Origin: Pseudomonas sp. MH9.2
GTDB lineage: Bacteria > Pseudomonadota > Gammaproteobacteria > Pseudomonadales > Pseudomonadaceae
Assembly (NCBI RefSeq): GCF_034353875.1
Contig: NZ_CP133784.1
Span: 186,001-250,000, forward strand
Direction: 5' to 3'
Length of the DNA: 64,000 nucleotides
Position 1 is the stretch's first letter. Every line of letters starts with the position of its first letter. The position numbers were made by a program, and so were the translations under genes. The notes below the pieces were generated by a model that did not search any database, was not told the origin of the DNA, and saw only the letters and a program-made list of their open reading frames with translations. Below are positions 40,790-50,078 of the stretch, in pieces.

Positions 40790-42370
40790 ATGAAGAGAAA
40801 ACTCCGAGCAGGCATGACGAGCGGTTTGCTGGCGATGGCCGCTTGCGTCGCTCTGCATTCGCCTCCAAGCATGGCGGCACGTGATGCCCAAGGCATCCTC
40901 AGGGAAACGTGTCAGGGCTGTCACACGCCTGAGGCCGATAAAGGCCTGAGCCGCATCAGCCATCAGCGTAAAACGCCGGAAGGCTGGCTGATGAGCATTG
41001 CGCGCATGCAGACCATGCATAAGCTGCAGATCAGCGACGAAGACCGTCGCACGCTGGTCAAGTACCTCGCTGACACTCAGGGCCTGGCGCCCAGCGAGAC
41101 GGATGGCGTGCGTTATGCGCTCGAACGCCGACTCAATACCGTCGAGCACTTTGATGATCAGTTCAGCCAGATGTGTGGCCGCTGTCACTCCGGTGCCCGC
41201 GTTGCGTTGCAACGGCGTCCGGCGGAGGAGTGGGAGCGTCTGGTGAACTTCCACCTGGGGCAATGGCCTTCACTGGAATATCAGGCGCTGGCCCGTGACC
41301 GTGACTGGTTCGATATTGCCCGCAAAGACATGGTGCCACTGCTGGCCAAAAAGTATCCGCTGGAAAACAAGGCCTGGACGGACTGGCTAAAAGCCCGGCC
41401 GCACGCAGATGCGCTGGTCGGAGAGTGGAGTTTTAGTGGTCAATTGCCCGGCAAGGGTGAATTGTCGGGAACCATGAGCGTCAGCGCCGATGGCAGTGAC
41501 CAGTTCAAGGTTGCGGTCAAAGGTCAGTACACGGACGGTAGCCCGTTCAATGGTGACGGCAGCGCGATTCTCTATAACGGTTACGAATGGCGCGGCAACC
41601 TGAAAATCGATGGTGTGGCCATGCGTCAGGTGTTTGCGGCCAAAGACGGCGAACTGCAAGGGCGGATGTTCGAGACCGCGCATGATGAGCGTGGGCTTGA
41701 CTTCATTGCGGCCAGACAGGGTTCCTCTCGTTTGCTCGCGGTGCAACCGGGGTATCTGAAAGCAGGCAGTGAAACCGAGGTCAGCTTGATCGGCAGCGGC
41801 CTTAAAGGCACGCCAGACTTTGGTCCTGGGGTTCAGATTGTCGAAGTCCTGGAGCAAACTCCGGAACGCCTGCGGTTCAAGCTCAAGGCGGCAGACAGTG
41901 CTAAACCCGGCGTTCGGCAAGTCACGCTGGGCGTACTCAAGGGCGTGACCCTGGCGGTTTATCAACGCATTGACCAGGTCAAGGTTGTGCCCGAGTTCTC
42001 AGTGGCGCGCATCGGCGAGAACGGCGGCTCTACGCCGAAGGTTCAGGGCCGCTTCGATGCCGAGGCCTGGGGCAAGGGTGCTGACGGCAAGCCTTACCGG
42101 ATTGGCGTGTTCCCGGCGCAGTGGAAGGTCGAGCCGTTCGACGACCGTGCCAAAGAGGACGAAGACGTCAAGTTCGCCGGCAGCATGCAAGCCGACACCG
42201 GTGTGTTCACGCCGGGCGGTGCGGGACCTAACCCCGAGCGCAAAATGTCGACCAATAACGCTGGCAACCTCAAGGTCATCGCGGCCGTGGATGATGCCGG
42301 TAAATCGTTGACCGGTGAAGGCCACATGATCGTCACCGTGCAGCGTTGGAACAATCCACCCATTCCCTGA
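40790..42370 (+). CDS. qhpA: Quinohemoprotein amine dehydrogenase, dihaem alpha subunit
   Basis: 526 residues with a signal peptide (cut likely after SMAARD-like boundary near residue 27). Two c-type haem motifs, CQGCH (about residue 42) and CGRCH (about 127), lie in the N-terminal cytochrome part, followed by the beta-sandwich domains of the alpha subunit. It accepts electrons from the quinone cofactor on the gamma subunit and passes them to a periplasmic carrier. GGGAGG before the ATG at 40790 sets the start; it heads the structural operon qhpA-D-C-B. Confidence 0.93.
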   Translation: MKRKLRAGMTSGLLAMAACVALHSPPSMAARDAQGILRETCQGCHTPEADKGLSRISHQRKTPEGWLMSIARMQTMHKLQISDEDRRTLVKYLADTQGLAPSETDGVRYALERRLNTVEHFDDQFSQMCGRCHSGARVALQRRPAEEWERLVNFHLGQWPSLEYQALARDRDWFDIARKDMVPLLAKKYPLENKAWTDWLKARPHADALVGEWSFSGQLPGKGELSGTMSVSADGSDQFKVAVKGQYTDGSPFNGDGSAILYNGYEWRGNLKIDGVAMRQVFAAKDGELQGRMFETAHDERGLDFIAARQGSSRLLAVQPGYLKAGSETEVSLIGSGLKGTPDFGPGVQIVEVLEQTPERLRFKLKAADSAKPGVRQVTLGVLKGVTLAVYQRIDQVKVVPEFSVARIGENGGSTPKVQGRFDAEAWGKGADGKPYRIGVFPAQWKVEPFDDRAKEDEDVKFAGSMQADTGVFTPGGAGPNPERKMSTNNAGNLKVIAAVDDAGKSLTGEGHMIVTVQRWNNPPIP

Positions 42371-42477
42371 TCCGGTGTCGCGTCTGGCTGCTCAGGTCGG
42401 GCAAAACCAAAGGTTGAGGCATTGTTCAGGAATGACCGGGATTCTCCCCGCAACGGAGGGTTCCAGAGGAGGTTGCA

Positions 42478-43908
42478 ATGGGCGTTATTTTGAATCTGGT
42501 CGAACGAAATCTGCATGAAGTGCATGTCGATTCCGACCGCATGCTGTTCCATATTCCCAGCAGTTCCCTGTTTGCCAGCGATGAGCTGACCGGCAGTATC
42601 ATTGATACCTTGCGTGGCGAAGGCTGCTCATCAGACGATCTGATATCGCAGTTGGCCAACCGCTACGGTGGCGAAGAAGTTACCGAGACCCTGCGTGAGT
42701 TGATGGCCCTGGAACTGGTCAGCGATGGTTCGCCACTGACCCCGGACATCGGGGTCAAACGGGTTGAACGCACGGCGATCAATACCGTGGTCTTGAACGT
42801 CAACACCGGCTGTAACCTGAGTTGTACCTATTGCTATAAAGAAGACCTCGACAAGCCGTCTGAAGGCAAAAAGATGGACGTCGCAACGGCAGTGGCATCG
42901 GTTGAGATGTTGCTCAAGGAATCCCCTGACGAAGAGCGCTACACGGTGGTGTTCTTTGGCGGTGAGCCACTGAGCAATCGAAAACTGCTCGAATACATGG
43001 TTGATTACTGTGAGAAACGCTTCTCTGAAGCCGGCAAAATGGTCGAGTTTGTGATGACCACTAACGCCACGCTGCTCACTGAAGAAATTGTCGATTACCT
43101 GAACGCCCATCGCTTCGGTCTGTCGGTCAGCATCGACGGCCCCAAGACTGTCCATGACCGCAACCGCATCACCGTTGGCGGGCAGGGTACTTACGACGTG
43201 GTTCGACGCAAGGCGCAAATGCTCCTGTCGCGTTACAACAGCCGTCCGGTCGGTGCACGGGTAACCCTGACCAAGGGCGTCACCGACGTCGAGACGATTT
43301 GGGATCACTTGTTCAACGAGATGGGTTTCGCCGAAGTCGGCTTCGCCCCGGTGACCTCCGGCGACATCAGCACTTACAACCTGTCCAGCGAGGAACTGAT
43401 CGAAGTTTTCGCCAGCATGAAGGCTCTGGGTAGACGCTATCTGGAAGCTGCGCTGATCCATCGCAATATTGGATTCTCCAACCTGCATCAGTTGATCACC
43501 GACATCCATGAGGGGCACAAGAAAGCCCTGCCATGTGGCGCGGGCTTGAAGATGCTGGCCGTAGACCATAAGGGCGAGTTGAACCTGTGCCACCGGTTTA
43601 CCGGCTCAACGCTGCCGACATTCGGCAACGTTCACACCGGGGTCAAACAGGTGGAGTTGAACGACTTCCTGTCCCAGCGCCTGGACCGCACCAATACGGG
43701 GTGTGAAGACTGCCGCATTCGTAACTTGTGCTCGGGCGGCTGCTACCACGAAAGCTATGCCCGTTATGGCGACCCGGCTCATCCGACGTATCACTACTGC
43801 GAACTGATGCGCGATTGGGTCGACTTCGGTATCGAAGTCTATACCCGGATCATGGCGGTCAATCCTGCGTTCATTACCAGCTATATCACTCCGCGGAAGG
43901 CGCATTGA
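42478..43908 (+). CDS. qhpD: Radical SAM/SPASM enzyme forming thioether crosslinks in the QHNDH gamma subunit
   Basis: 476 residues. Radical SAM motif [10 protein letters not shown] (about 118-127), GGEPL in [11 protein letters not shown], and a C-terminal SPASM-type Cys cluster with [14 protein letters not shown]. Known system: QhpD installs Cys-to-Asp/Glu thioether bonds in QhpC. It lies one base upstream of qhpC. A PqqD-like N-terminal segment (about 30-85) probably binds the leader peptide. AGAGGAGG precedes the ATG. Confidence 0.94.
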   Translation: MGVILNLVERNLHEVHVDSDRMLFHIPSSSLFASDELTGSIIDTLRGEGCSSDDLISQLANRYGGEEVTETLRELMALELVSDGSPLTPDIGVKRVERTAINTVVLNVNTGCNLSCTYCYKEDLDKPSEGKKMDVATAVASVEMLLKESPDEERYTVVFFGGEPLSNRKLLEYMVDYCEKRFSEAGKMVEFVMTTNATLLTEEIVDYLNAHRFGLSVSIDGPKTVHDRNRITVGGQGTYDVVRRKAQMLLSRYNSRPVGARVTLTKGVTDVETIWDHLFNEMGFAEVGFAPVTSGDISTYNLSSEELIEVFASMKALGRRYLEAALIHRNIGFSNLHQLITDIHEGHKKALPCGAGLKMLAVDHKGELNLCHRFTGSTLPTFGNVHTGVKQVELNDFLSQRLDRTNTGCEDCRIRNLCSGGCYHESYARYGDPAHPTYHYCELMRDWVDFGIEVYTRIMAVNPAFITSYITPRKAH

Positions 43909-43909
43909 T

Positions 43910-44233
43910 ATGAAACATCTCAAAGCAATCAACAATAAAGCCCTGAAGCTTGAACAGGCTGCGGCAGAGAACCGCATCGAAGAAGTGGTGGCCATGAGTT
44001 CGGTCGCCGGTTGTGCCTCGACCACTGACCCAGGCTGGGAAATCGACGCATTTGGGGGGGTGTCGTCGCTCTGCCAACCCATGGAAGCAGACCTCTATGG
44101 CTGTTCCGATCCATGTTGGTGGCCTGCCCAGGTGCCCGACATGATGAGTACCTATCCCGACTGGAACAAGGATGCGCAAGCCTCCAACGACAGCTGGCGC
44201 AATCTTGGAACAGTGTTCCCGGACGACAAATAA
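43910..44233 (+). CDS. qhpC: Quinohemoprotein amine dehydrogenase, gamma subunit precursor (CTQ cofactor)
   Basis: 107 residues. If C35 equals Cys7 of the mature Paracoccus/P. putida protein, the leader is 28 residues and all crosslink positions match: C35-E44, C55-D61 and C69-D77 thioethers, and C65-W71 for cysteine tryptophylquinone (motif [13 protein letters not shown]). It is the catalytic subunit that takes the amine. Maturation needs QhpD, QhpG, QhpE and QhpF; the last three are encoded 28 kb away on the other side of the insertion. Confidence 0.95.
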   Translation: MKHLKAINNKALKLEQAAAENRIEEVVAMSSVAGCASTTDPGWEIDAFGGVSSLCQPMEADLYGCSDPCWWPAQVPDMMSTYPDWNKDAQASNDSWRNLGTVFPDDK

Positions 44234-44266
44234 AAAATCGGACAGATGAACATGAGGGATATCAGC

Positions 44267-45385
44267 ATGCTTCGCTCAGGCACCTGCGGCCTTGCCGCTT
44301 TCGCCATCCTTGGCACCTGTTCATTATCGGCCCTTGCCGATACGAACCCGACACTCGATCCCGGCCATGAGTACATGGTCACGACCAATTACCCGAACAA
44401 CCTGCACGTCATCGACCTGCAGACCGACACCCTGTACAAGACCTGCACGTTGCCGGATGCCTTTGGTCCGGGCACCGTTCAGTTATCGCCGGACCACAAG
44501 ATTGCCTACGTGCTGAATAACCACTATGCCGATGTCTATGGCGTTGAACTGGACAGCTGCAAGCAAGTCTTTCATGCCAGCATCACCCAGAAATCGGGTG
44601 AGAAAGCGCGGTCGATGTTCGCGTTCACGGTCAGTCACGATGGCAGGGAGCTTTACACCGTTGCCAACCCGACATTGATGCTCAAAGACCGCTATGAAGT
44701 GCAGCAGCCGCGCCTGGACATCTACGCCACCGATGCCGGCATGGACGCTAAGCCGGTACGCAGTTTTCCAGCCCCGCGCCAGCTGACCATCATGCAGAGT
44801 GGCGATGACGGCACTTTGTATGTGGCCGGTGCGGATGTCTACAAGGTCAACGTGAAAACCGGCAAGTTCGACGTGTTGATCCCCAGTCGGCACTGGACGC
44901 GTCCGTTGTACAGCCCGCCAGACGTGTTGTATGTGTGGAACCAGCAGACCTACAGGCATGATTTTGCGCTGCTCTACACCACTGCCAGGTTCAAGGACAA
45001 AAAAGAGGACCCGGCCACGGCCGACCTGCTTTATGGCTTGTTCAGCGTTGACCTGAAAACCGGCAAGACTGAAACCACGGACTTTGGCCCTTTGACCGAG
45101 ATCTACTTCAGCGGCATGCGCTCGCCCAAAGATCCGAACCTGATGTACGGCGTGCTCAACCGGTTGGCCAAGTACGACATCAAGCAGAAAAAGCTGGTCA
45201 CAGCAGCCAGTCTGGATCACTCCTACTACTGCATTTCCTTCAACAAGGCGGGCAGCAAGATCTACCTGGCCGGCACCTTCAATGATGTGGCGATCTTCGA
45301 TGCCGACAGCCTGAAACCCTTGGGGAAAATCAAATTGCCCGGGGGAGACATGGCAATTACCACTGCGCAGATATTCATTCGCTAA
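44267..45385 (+). CDS. qhpB: Quinohemoprotein amine dehydrogenase, beta-propeller beta subunit
   Basis: About 372 residues. Signal peptide (GLAAFAILGTCSLSALA-D) then YVTN-type propeller blades such as YMVTTNYPNNLHVIDLQTD and KIYLAGTFNDVAIFDADS. It packs with the alpha subunit around the gamma subunit in the periplasm. The ATG at 44267 is preferred because AGGG lies 9 bases upstream and the signal peptide is then of normal length; in-frame ATGs at 44246 and 44252 also exist. A strong terminator follows. Confidence 0.92.
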   Translation: MLRSGTCGLAAFAILGTCSLSALADTNPTLDPGHEYMVTTNYPNNLHVIDLQTDTLYKTCTLPDAFGPGTVQLSPDHKIAYVLNNHYADVYGVELDSCKQVFHASITQKSGEKARSMFAFTVSHDGRELYTVANPTLMLKDRYEVQQPRLDIYATDAGMDAKPVRSFPAPRQLTIMQSGDDGTLYVAGADVYKVNVKTGKFDVLIPSRHWTRPLYSPPDVLYVWNQQTYRHDFALLYTTARFKDKKEDPATADLLYGLFSVDLKTGKTETTDFGPLTEIYFSGMRSPKDPNLMYGVLNRLAKYDIKQKKLVTAASLDHSYYCISFNKAGSKIYLAGTFNDVAIFDADSLKPLGKIKLPGGDMAITTAQIFIR

Positions 45386-45409
45386 ACGCTCTCTGATCAA
45401 GCGCCACTC

Positions 45410-45444
45410 AAAAAACCGCAGTCCGGAAAAGGCTGCGGTTTTTT
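45410..45444 (+). terminator. Rho-independent terminator of the qhpADCB operon
   Basis: AAAAAACCGCAG and CTGCGGTTTTTT form a 12-bp stem with an 11-base loop, ending in a T-run. It lies 25 bp after the qhpB stop. Confidence 0.9.
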
Positions 45445-45549
45445 CGTCTCTAATCGGATTAAAGTGTGCACTGTGAAATGCCCCGGAACCTAAGGGGCAT
45501 GCCTGTACTCCCACCTACACTGATTGAAAACTGGCAGGAGACACTCGAT

Positions 45550-46224
45550 ATGAAGATTCTGATGGTGCTTACGTCCCATGACAAACTCGGCGATACGGGC
45601 GAAAAAACCGGTTTCTGGCTTGAGGAGTTTGTTGCGCCGTACTACGTTTTTTTAGATGCAGGTGCAACGGTCACAGTGGCGTCCCCCAAAGGCGGTCGGC
45701 CCCCTCTGGACCCGAAAAGTGACGCCCCGGACGGTCAGACCGAAACGACTGAGCGCTTCAAAAAAGATTCGGCTGCGCAGCAGGTACTGGCCAGCACAGT
45801 CAAGCTGGCCGATGTGCAGGCCAGCGGTTTTGACGCAATCTTCTATCCGGGTGGTCATGGCCCCTTGTGGGACCTTGCCGAAGATCCGAAGTCCATCGCC
45901 TTGATCGAGGCGTTCTACAGTGCCGGTAAGCCAGTTGGTTCGGTCTGTCACGCGCCGGGTGTACTTCGCCACGCGAAGGTCAATGGCGAGTCGATTGTCA
46001 AAGGCAAGCGCGTAGCAGGGTTCAGCAACAGCGAGGAGGCGGCTGTCGGTCTTGCCCACGTCGTGCCGTTCCTGGTAGAAGATGAACTCAAGCGCCTCGG
46101 TGGTCATTATGAAAAAGTCCCGGACTGGCAAGTTCTGGCGATCACCGACGGCTTGTTGGTGACCGGCCAAAACCCGGCGTCTTCAAGTGCTGCGGCAAAG
46201 GCGTTGTTGAAGCTCCTGGTTTGA
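45550..46224 (+). CDS. DJ-1/PfpI-family class I glutamine amidotransferase-like protein
   Basis: 224 residues. Nucleophile elbow with the active Cys in GSVCHAPGVLRHA, a Glu-bearing early loop (GFWLEEFVAPYYVF) and FYPGGHGPLWDL. The family includes glutathione-independent glyoxalase III/Hsp31-like enzymes, and a role in methylglyoxal or other aldehyde detoxification is plausible. CAGGAGACACTCGAT precedes the ATG. It is monocistronic. Confidence 0.88.
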   Translation: MKILMVLTSHDKLGDTGEKTGFWLEEFVAPYYVFLDAGATVTVASPKGGRPPLDPKSDAPDGQTETTERFKKDSAAQQVLASTVKLADVQASGFDAIFYPGGHGPLWDLAEDPKSIALIEAFYSAGKPVGSVCHAPGVLRHAKVNGESIVKGKRVAGFSNSEEAAVGLAHVVPFLVEDELKRLGGHYEKVPDWQVLAITDGLLVTGQNPASSSAAAKALLKLLV

Positions 46225-46292
46225 CGGTGTTAAGCCTCCGGCAGCTCCGCGCCCGGCAGTGTTAAACTTCCCGGTACTTCACACGCGGGGGA

Positions 46293-46625
46293 ATGGCTGT
46301 GCGCAGATTGTCCATAATGGTTGCGGTTTTGATGTTGGCGGGATGCGGTGCAGGCGAGCCGGATAAGCCAGCCAAGGTGCAGGCACCTGCCGTCGCGCAG
46401 GTCGCCGTGCCACAGTGGGATGTTCTGGTGGCAGAACCCAAAGCGGTCAGCGACCTGACAGACAGGCTCATCGAGCACGGGTTTCCTTCTTTTGTCGCGG
46501 TCCGGGACGGCAAGGAGCGAGTACTGCTGGGGCCGTTTAACTCAAGAGCGGAAGCCGAAGAAAAACGCGCCCAACTGGCAATGAAGATGAGCTACGCGGC
46601 TTCAGTGGTTGACCATCCGCAGTGA
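46293..46625 (+). CDS. SPOR-like lipoprotein
   Basis: 110 residues. Lipobox MLAGCGAG near residue 18, a short linker, then a compact SPOR-like fold (WDVLVAEPKAVSDLTDRLI, RVLLGPFNSRAEAEEKRAQL). A GTG start at 46299 would fit the weak GGGGAA box. Probably outer- or inner-membrane anchored and peptidoglycan-binding; no neighbours point to a pathway. Confidence 0.75.
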   Translation: MAVRRLSIMVAVLMLAGCGAGEPDKPAKVQAPAVAQVAVPQWDVLVAEPKAVSDLTDRLIEHGFPSFVAVRDGKERVLLGPFNSRAEAEEKRAQLAMKMSYAASVVDHPQ

Positions 46626-46718
46626 GCCTGTGGACGGCAGCAGGTGCAGCGCGACACCCTGCACGGGGGTGTGTTATCACCCTCGGTTCGATGTACTAAT
46701 AAATAATGGAGGGGTTTT

Positions 46719-47213
46719 ATGGACGAAGTACAGCGGTTAGGCGAGTTGTTGAGCGCCAATCAACGCAATGAAGAACACAAGCATCAGCAGTTCCACGCTG
46801 ATCTGGCACATTGGGAATCGAGCATTCTCAAGCTGTACGAACAGATTGAAGGCTGGATGGCCCCCCTCAAAAACAGCGGGCAGATGGTGTTCGAATACGA
46901 GCCGCACCTTGCGCAAAGCAAGGGTTATCCGGATGAGAATTCGCCATTCCGCACGCAACGTATGACGCTGTCATTTGCGTCCCGTCAGGTGGTATTTGTA
47001 CCCGATGCCATGGGCCCCAAAGGCCAGGTCTCGATTGCCGCGAGCGGCCTCAGTGTGCATGCTCAGGAACAGATTTCCCTGACCCTCACCCCGCCTGCGG
47101 AACAGTGGATGATGAACAAACGCATCGGCGTGAAGGAATCGGAAACCCTTCCGTTCACAGCGGATGGCTTTGCCAGACAGCTGCAGACGCTGGTCCCTCA
47201 GCACCCGGCTTAA
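46719..47213 (+). CDS. Conserved hypothetical protein
   Basis: 164 residues starting MDEVQRLGELLSANQRNEEH. The N-terminal third is helical and charged; the remainder is beta-rich (MVFEYEPHLAQ, RQVVFVPDAMGPKGQVSI). No signal peptide. TGGAGGGGTTTT gives a strong ribosome site. It resembles conserved pseudomonad proteins of unknown function. Confidence 0.75.
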   Translation: MDEVQRLGELLSANQRNEEHKHQQFHADLAHWESSILKLYEQIEGWMAPLKNSGQMVFEYEPHLAQSKGYPDENSPFRTQRMTLSFASRQVVFVPDAMGPKGQVSIAASGLSVHAQEQISLTLTPPAEQWMMNKRIGVKESETLPFTADGFARQLQTLVPQHPA

Positions 47214-47308
47214 TGCAAATGGGTGCTGCCCTCTACGCAACGCGATCGCGCTGCGTAGGACGACGGGGCAGAGTCTCCCATCAAGCGGGCTTTGTACCTG
47301 GTTTCAGA

Positions 47309-47629
47309 TCAAGAGCGACGCCCAAGCAGTAAGCCCACTACCAGGCCCAGCCCGGCAGAGAGGGCGACGGTCTGCCATGGGTGACCACCGATGTAGTGTT
47401 CGGTGGCGTCGACCACGGGTTTGGTGCGTTCACGCACGTTGGAGACTGAATGCAGGGCTTGTTTCAGCTTCAGGCTCAGCTGTGCACGCAGTGTTTCAGC
47501 GTCGTCGCCTACCAGCGTTGCGCTGTCCTTGAGCAATTTGTCTGATTCTTCTATCAGCGCCTGCAGCTCACTGAATGCCTGATCCTTGATTTGCTCGGCG
47601 GTGTTTTGCTCGGCGGTTTTACGGGCCAT
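47309..47629 (-). CDS. DUF883/ElaB-type membrane-anchored protein
   Basis: 106 residues. A helical, charged N-terminal part (ELQALIEESDKLLKDSATLV, RAQLSLKLKQALHSV) and a C-terminal membrane helix ending in LGLVVGLLLGRRS. The ElaB/YqjD family anchors to the inner membrane, in E. coli associates with ribosomes in stationary phase, and is stress-induced. AAAGGAAGAAACC precedes the start. Confidence 0.88.
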   Translation of the reverse strand: MARKTAEQNTAEQIKDQAFSELQALIEESDKLLKDSATLVGDDAETLRAQLSLKLKQALHSVSNVRERTKPVVDATEHYIGGHPWQTVALSAGLGLVVGLLLGRRS

Positions 47630-47795
47630 GGTTTCTTCCTTTCAATTGATGACAACAGTGAGCAATGGAGTCTCCGGCGGGTGGAAAAGTTGCAGTCTTT
47701 TTCGCGTTCATCGGCTAAGTGGACAAACATTACCGGGTCAGAAACTTCCCACAGCAGTGTAAGATACAGTCGATTTTTAGCCACAGGTGATCTGT

Positions 47796-48050
47796 ATGAG
47801 CTTCAACCTGGCCAACCGGCCCGTCGCTGAGCGCGCAGCGCTTGAAGATGAAAAATCCAGACTGTTCGATCTCTGGCAAAACAACTTGGGCAAGGCCAAA
47901 GGCGATGCTGGCCGACTGGTGGGTGAAAAATCCAAGCGCAAGGGTAAATGGGCCGAATGGGTTCGTTCGGAACTCGACGGCATGTCCCCGCCTGAATACG
48001 CCAACATGGTGCGCAGCGAAATAAACCGTTTGATGGCGGCCGCCAAGTAG
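47796..48050 (+). CDS. Small basic hypothetical protein
   Basis: 84 residues starting MSFNLANRPVAERAALEDEK. Helical, basic middle (KAKGDAGRLVGEKSKRKGKW). No membrane or secretion signal. An in-frame upstream ATG at 47787 is possible but CAGGTGATCTGT fits the chosen start. Function unknown. Confidence 0.65.
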   Translation: MSFNLANRPVAERAALEDEKSRLFDLWQNNLGKAKGDAGRLVGEKSKRKGKWAEWVRSELDGMSPPEYANMVRSEINRLMAAAK

Positions 48051-48068
48051 AGATCGGCTGAGGCAGCC

Positions 48069-48179
48069 TCAAAATAGCTCGGCGATTGCGTCCCTGACCT
48101 TGATGACTGCGGGGTCAAGCAAGGCGCTGGCGCACCAGCCGAGCTCTTTCGCGCGCATCAAGGCTGGCGTGCGCTTCAT
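48069..48179 (-). CDS. Short open frame, 36 residues, doubtful
   Basis: Reads MKRTPALMRAKELGWCASAL and on to DPAVIKVRDAIAELF. It could be a small gene or the tail of a lost longer gene. No clear ribosome site (only weak purines) supports it. Confidence 0.3.
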   Translation of the reverse strand: MKRTPALMRAKELGWCASALLDPAVIKVRDAIAELF

Positions 48180-48189
48180 TAATGAGTAA

Positions 48190-48669
48190 TCACCAGTTGC
48201 CGTAGACCGATTGAGGCAGGCTCAGGGTGCCACTGTCGCTGAAGCGCATGGTCCCGAACAGGCCACCTGCCAGCTTGCCGTGGAGCACGTAAGGCAGGTT
48301 GTCCAGGCTCTGGGTTTGTGTCAGCCCCAGTGCCTGGCGCAGTGCAGCGAAGGCCGACACACTGACGGGCACCACCAGCACGGTCTCGGAGAAGCCGGGT
48401 AGGGAGCCTTGCTGATCGCTGACGCCTGAGGCCAGCTGTCTGCCGTTGATGTCTAGCTCCAGGGCGACACCGCTGTAATTGATCACCTCTTCGTTAGGGT
48501 TTTGCAGACGAAGTTTGACCGCAAAGCGCAGTTCCAAATCCTGACCTTGCAGCGGTTCAATGCCGACTACGTTTATGTTTAGCGGGTCGCGGTGAGGGAA
48601 TAGCGCGCAGGCGCTCATAGTCAGAATCAACAGCGAAGTGAGCAGGGCGCGGATCAGGCGTGACGGCAT
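48190..48669 (-). CDS. LEA type-2 (WHy-domain) lipoprotein
   Basis: 159 residues. Lipobox ILTMSACALF after a short signal peptide, then a single WHy/LEA_2 beta-domain (LRLQNPNEEVINYSGVALEL, DINGRQLASGVSDQQG). These proteins are linked to desiccation and stress tolerance in pseudomonads. The start at 48669 follows GGAGCGTCACTG; a start six codons upstream is less likely. Confidence 0.82.
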   Translation of the reverse strand: MPSRLIRALLTSLLILTMSACALFPHRDPLNINVVGIEPLQGQDLELRFAVKLRLQNPNEEVINYSGVALELDINGRQLASGVSDQQGSLPGFSETVLVVPVSVSAFAALRQALGLTQTQSLDNLPYVLHGKLAGGLFGTMRFSDSGTLSLPQSVYGNW

Positions 48670-48904
48670 CAGTGACGCTCCAGTTAGCAAGGCACAATAG
48701 CAAGTCGTTGAACTCGTTCTTTGCAGCTTGAGGGTTCAACTGTGCGACCGCGTAAGGGGCCAGAGGTTCGTTTTACGCTGGTGGTTCCGAGCCCTGAAAC
48801 ACCTTGAGCTGGCTTTTTGTGCGTCGGCCCCTAAGATGGCCGGCAATAAAGCCGTAAACACCCCAGAGTGTCCAGGGACGGCTCGCAAGGACAGGCAATC
48901 ATTC

Positions 48905-49915
48905 ATGTCGGAAAAAGACACCATCTCTATGCAACTGGTGCGCGAAGCACTGTTGCAGAGTTGTGCGCCAGGGGCAGCCACTGCCGAGGTGTTGAGCAAG
49001 GTGGGGATTGCACCCGCGTTGCTTGGACAAGCCAATGCACGGGTACCGGCGACGGCGTATGCACGGTTGTGGCGCTTGCTGGCGCGGCGTCTGGACGATG
49101 AGTTTTTTGGCATGGACCCACGGCGTCTGAGGTCGGGCAGTCTTGAGTTCCTGTGCCGTTCGTCCATGGCTCAGTTGACGGTGGCAGCGGGGCTTGAATC
49201 GGGCTTGAGCTTTCTATCCTTGATGCTGGAGGACTTGCAGGCGGGATTGGTGCGTCAGCAGAGCCTTGCGGAAATTGTCCTAGATGAGCTCGACGGGCCA
49301 CCGAAGCGGGCGTTTACGTATTTCACTTACTGGATGATCGTCCACGGCGTCGCCTGCTGGCTGGCGGGGCGACGGATTCCGATACTGGCCATCGAACTGC
49401 GATGCGCGGAGCCGGACTTCTGTGAAGATTACAACGTGATGTTTTCCGAAAACCTGCGCTTTGACCGGCCCAGGACTCGGATGATTTTCGCAGCTGACTG
49501 CCTGGACCTGCCGATTAAACGCAGTGCCGAGGAGCTCAAGCGATTTTTGGCCCGCGCCCCGGCCAATATCCTAGTGAAATACCGCGACCCGGAAAGCTTC
49601 GCCAGTCGGATCAAAAACGACTTGCGCCTGCTGCCCGCCGAGCACTGGCCGGAAACCGAGGCCTTGGCCCAAACATTGTGCATGTCGGCATCGACCCTGC
49701 GTCGGCGCTTGGCTGAAGAGGGTCAGACCTATCAAGCGATTAAAGACAGTGTGCGCAAGGAACTGGCGATTGTCTGGCTGGCCGACGCCGAGGTCAGCTT
49801 CGCCGACATCGCCGAGCGTCTGGGCTTCGCGGACACCAGTTCGTTCTACAAGGCGTTCCGCAAATGGTCAGGTTCGAACCCAGGGCATTATCGGAGTTTG
49901 ATCCTGGGCGTGTGA
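48905..49915 (+). CDS. AraC-family transcriptional regulator with arabinose-binding-like N-terminal domain
   Basis: 336 residues. The N-terminal ligand domain of the Arabinose_bd type (about 20-200) is followed by an AraC HTH pair (LCMSASTLRRRLAEEGQTYQ, VSFADIAERLGFADTSSFYK). It lies directly upstream of the acyl-CoA synthetase operon in the same direction, 163 bp away, and is the likely activator of it. An upstream reading from 48728 lacks a ribosome site. Confidence 0.85.
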   Translation: MSEKDTISMQLVREALLQSCAPGAATAEVLSKVGIAPALLGQANARVPATAYARLWRLLARRLDDEFFGMDPRRLRSGSLEFLCRSSMAQLTVAAGLESGLSFLSLMLEDLQAGLVRQQSLAEIVLDELDGPPKRAFTYFTYWMIVHGVACWLAGRRIPILAIELRCAEPDFCEDYNVMFSENLRFDRPRTRMIFAADCLDLPIKRSAEELKRFLARAPANILVKYRDPESFASRIKNDLRLLPAEHWPETEALAQTLCMSASTLRRRLAEEGQTYQAIKDSVRKELAIVWLADAEVSFADIAERLGFADTSSFYKAFRKWSGSNPGHYRSLILGV

Positions 49916-50078
49916 GCAGGGGCTGTGAGCGCGGGTGTCAGGCGTCTGAGTCAAGCGATTCACATTGGCCAAACCAGTCACTCAACTTGATAGCTTTGAC
50001 CATTGCCCGCGTTCGTCCTCGGGGTGATTATTCTTGCGACTTTTCTTACGGTTCCAAGAATAAAAGACCGAGGATGAA

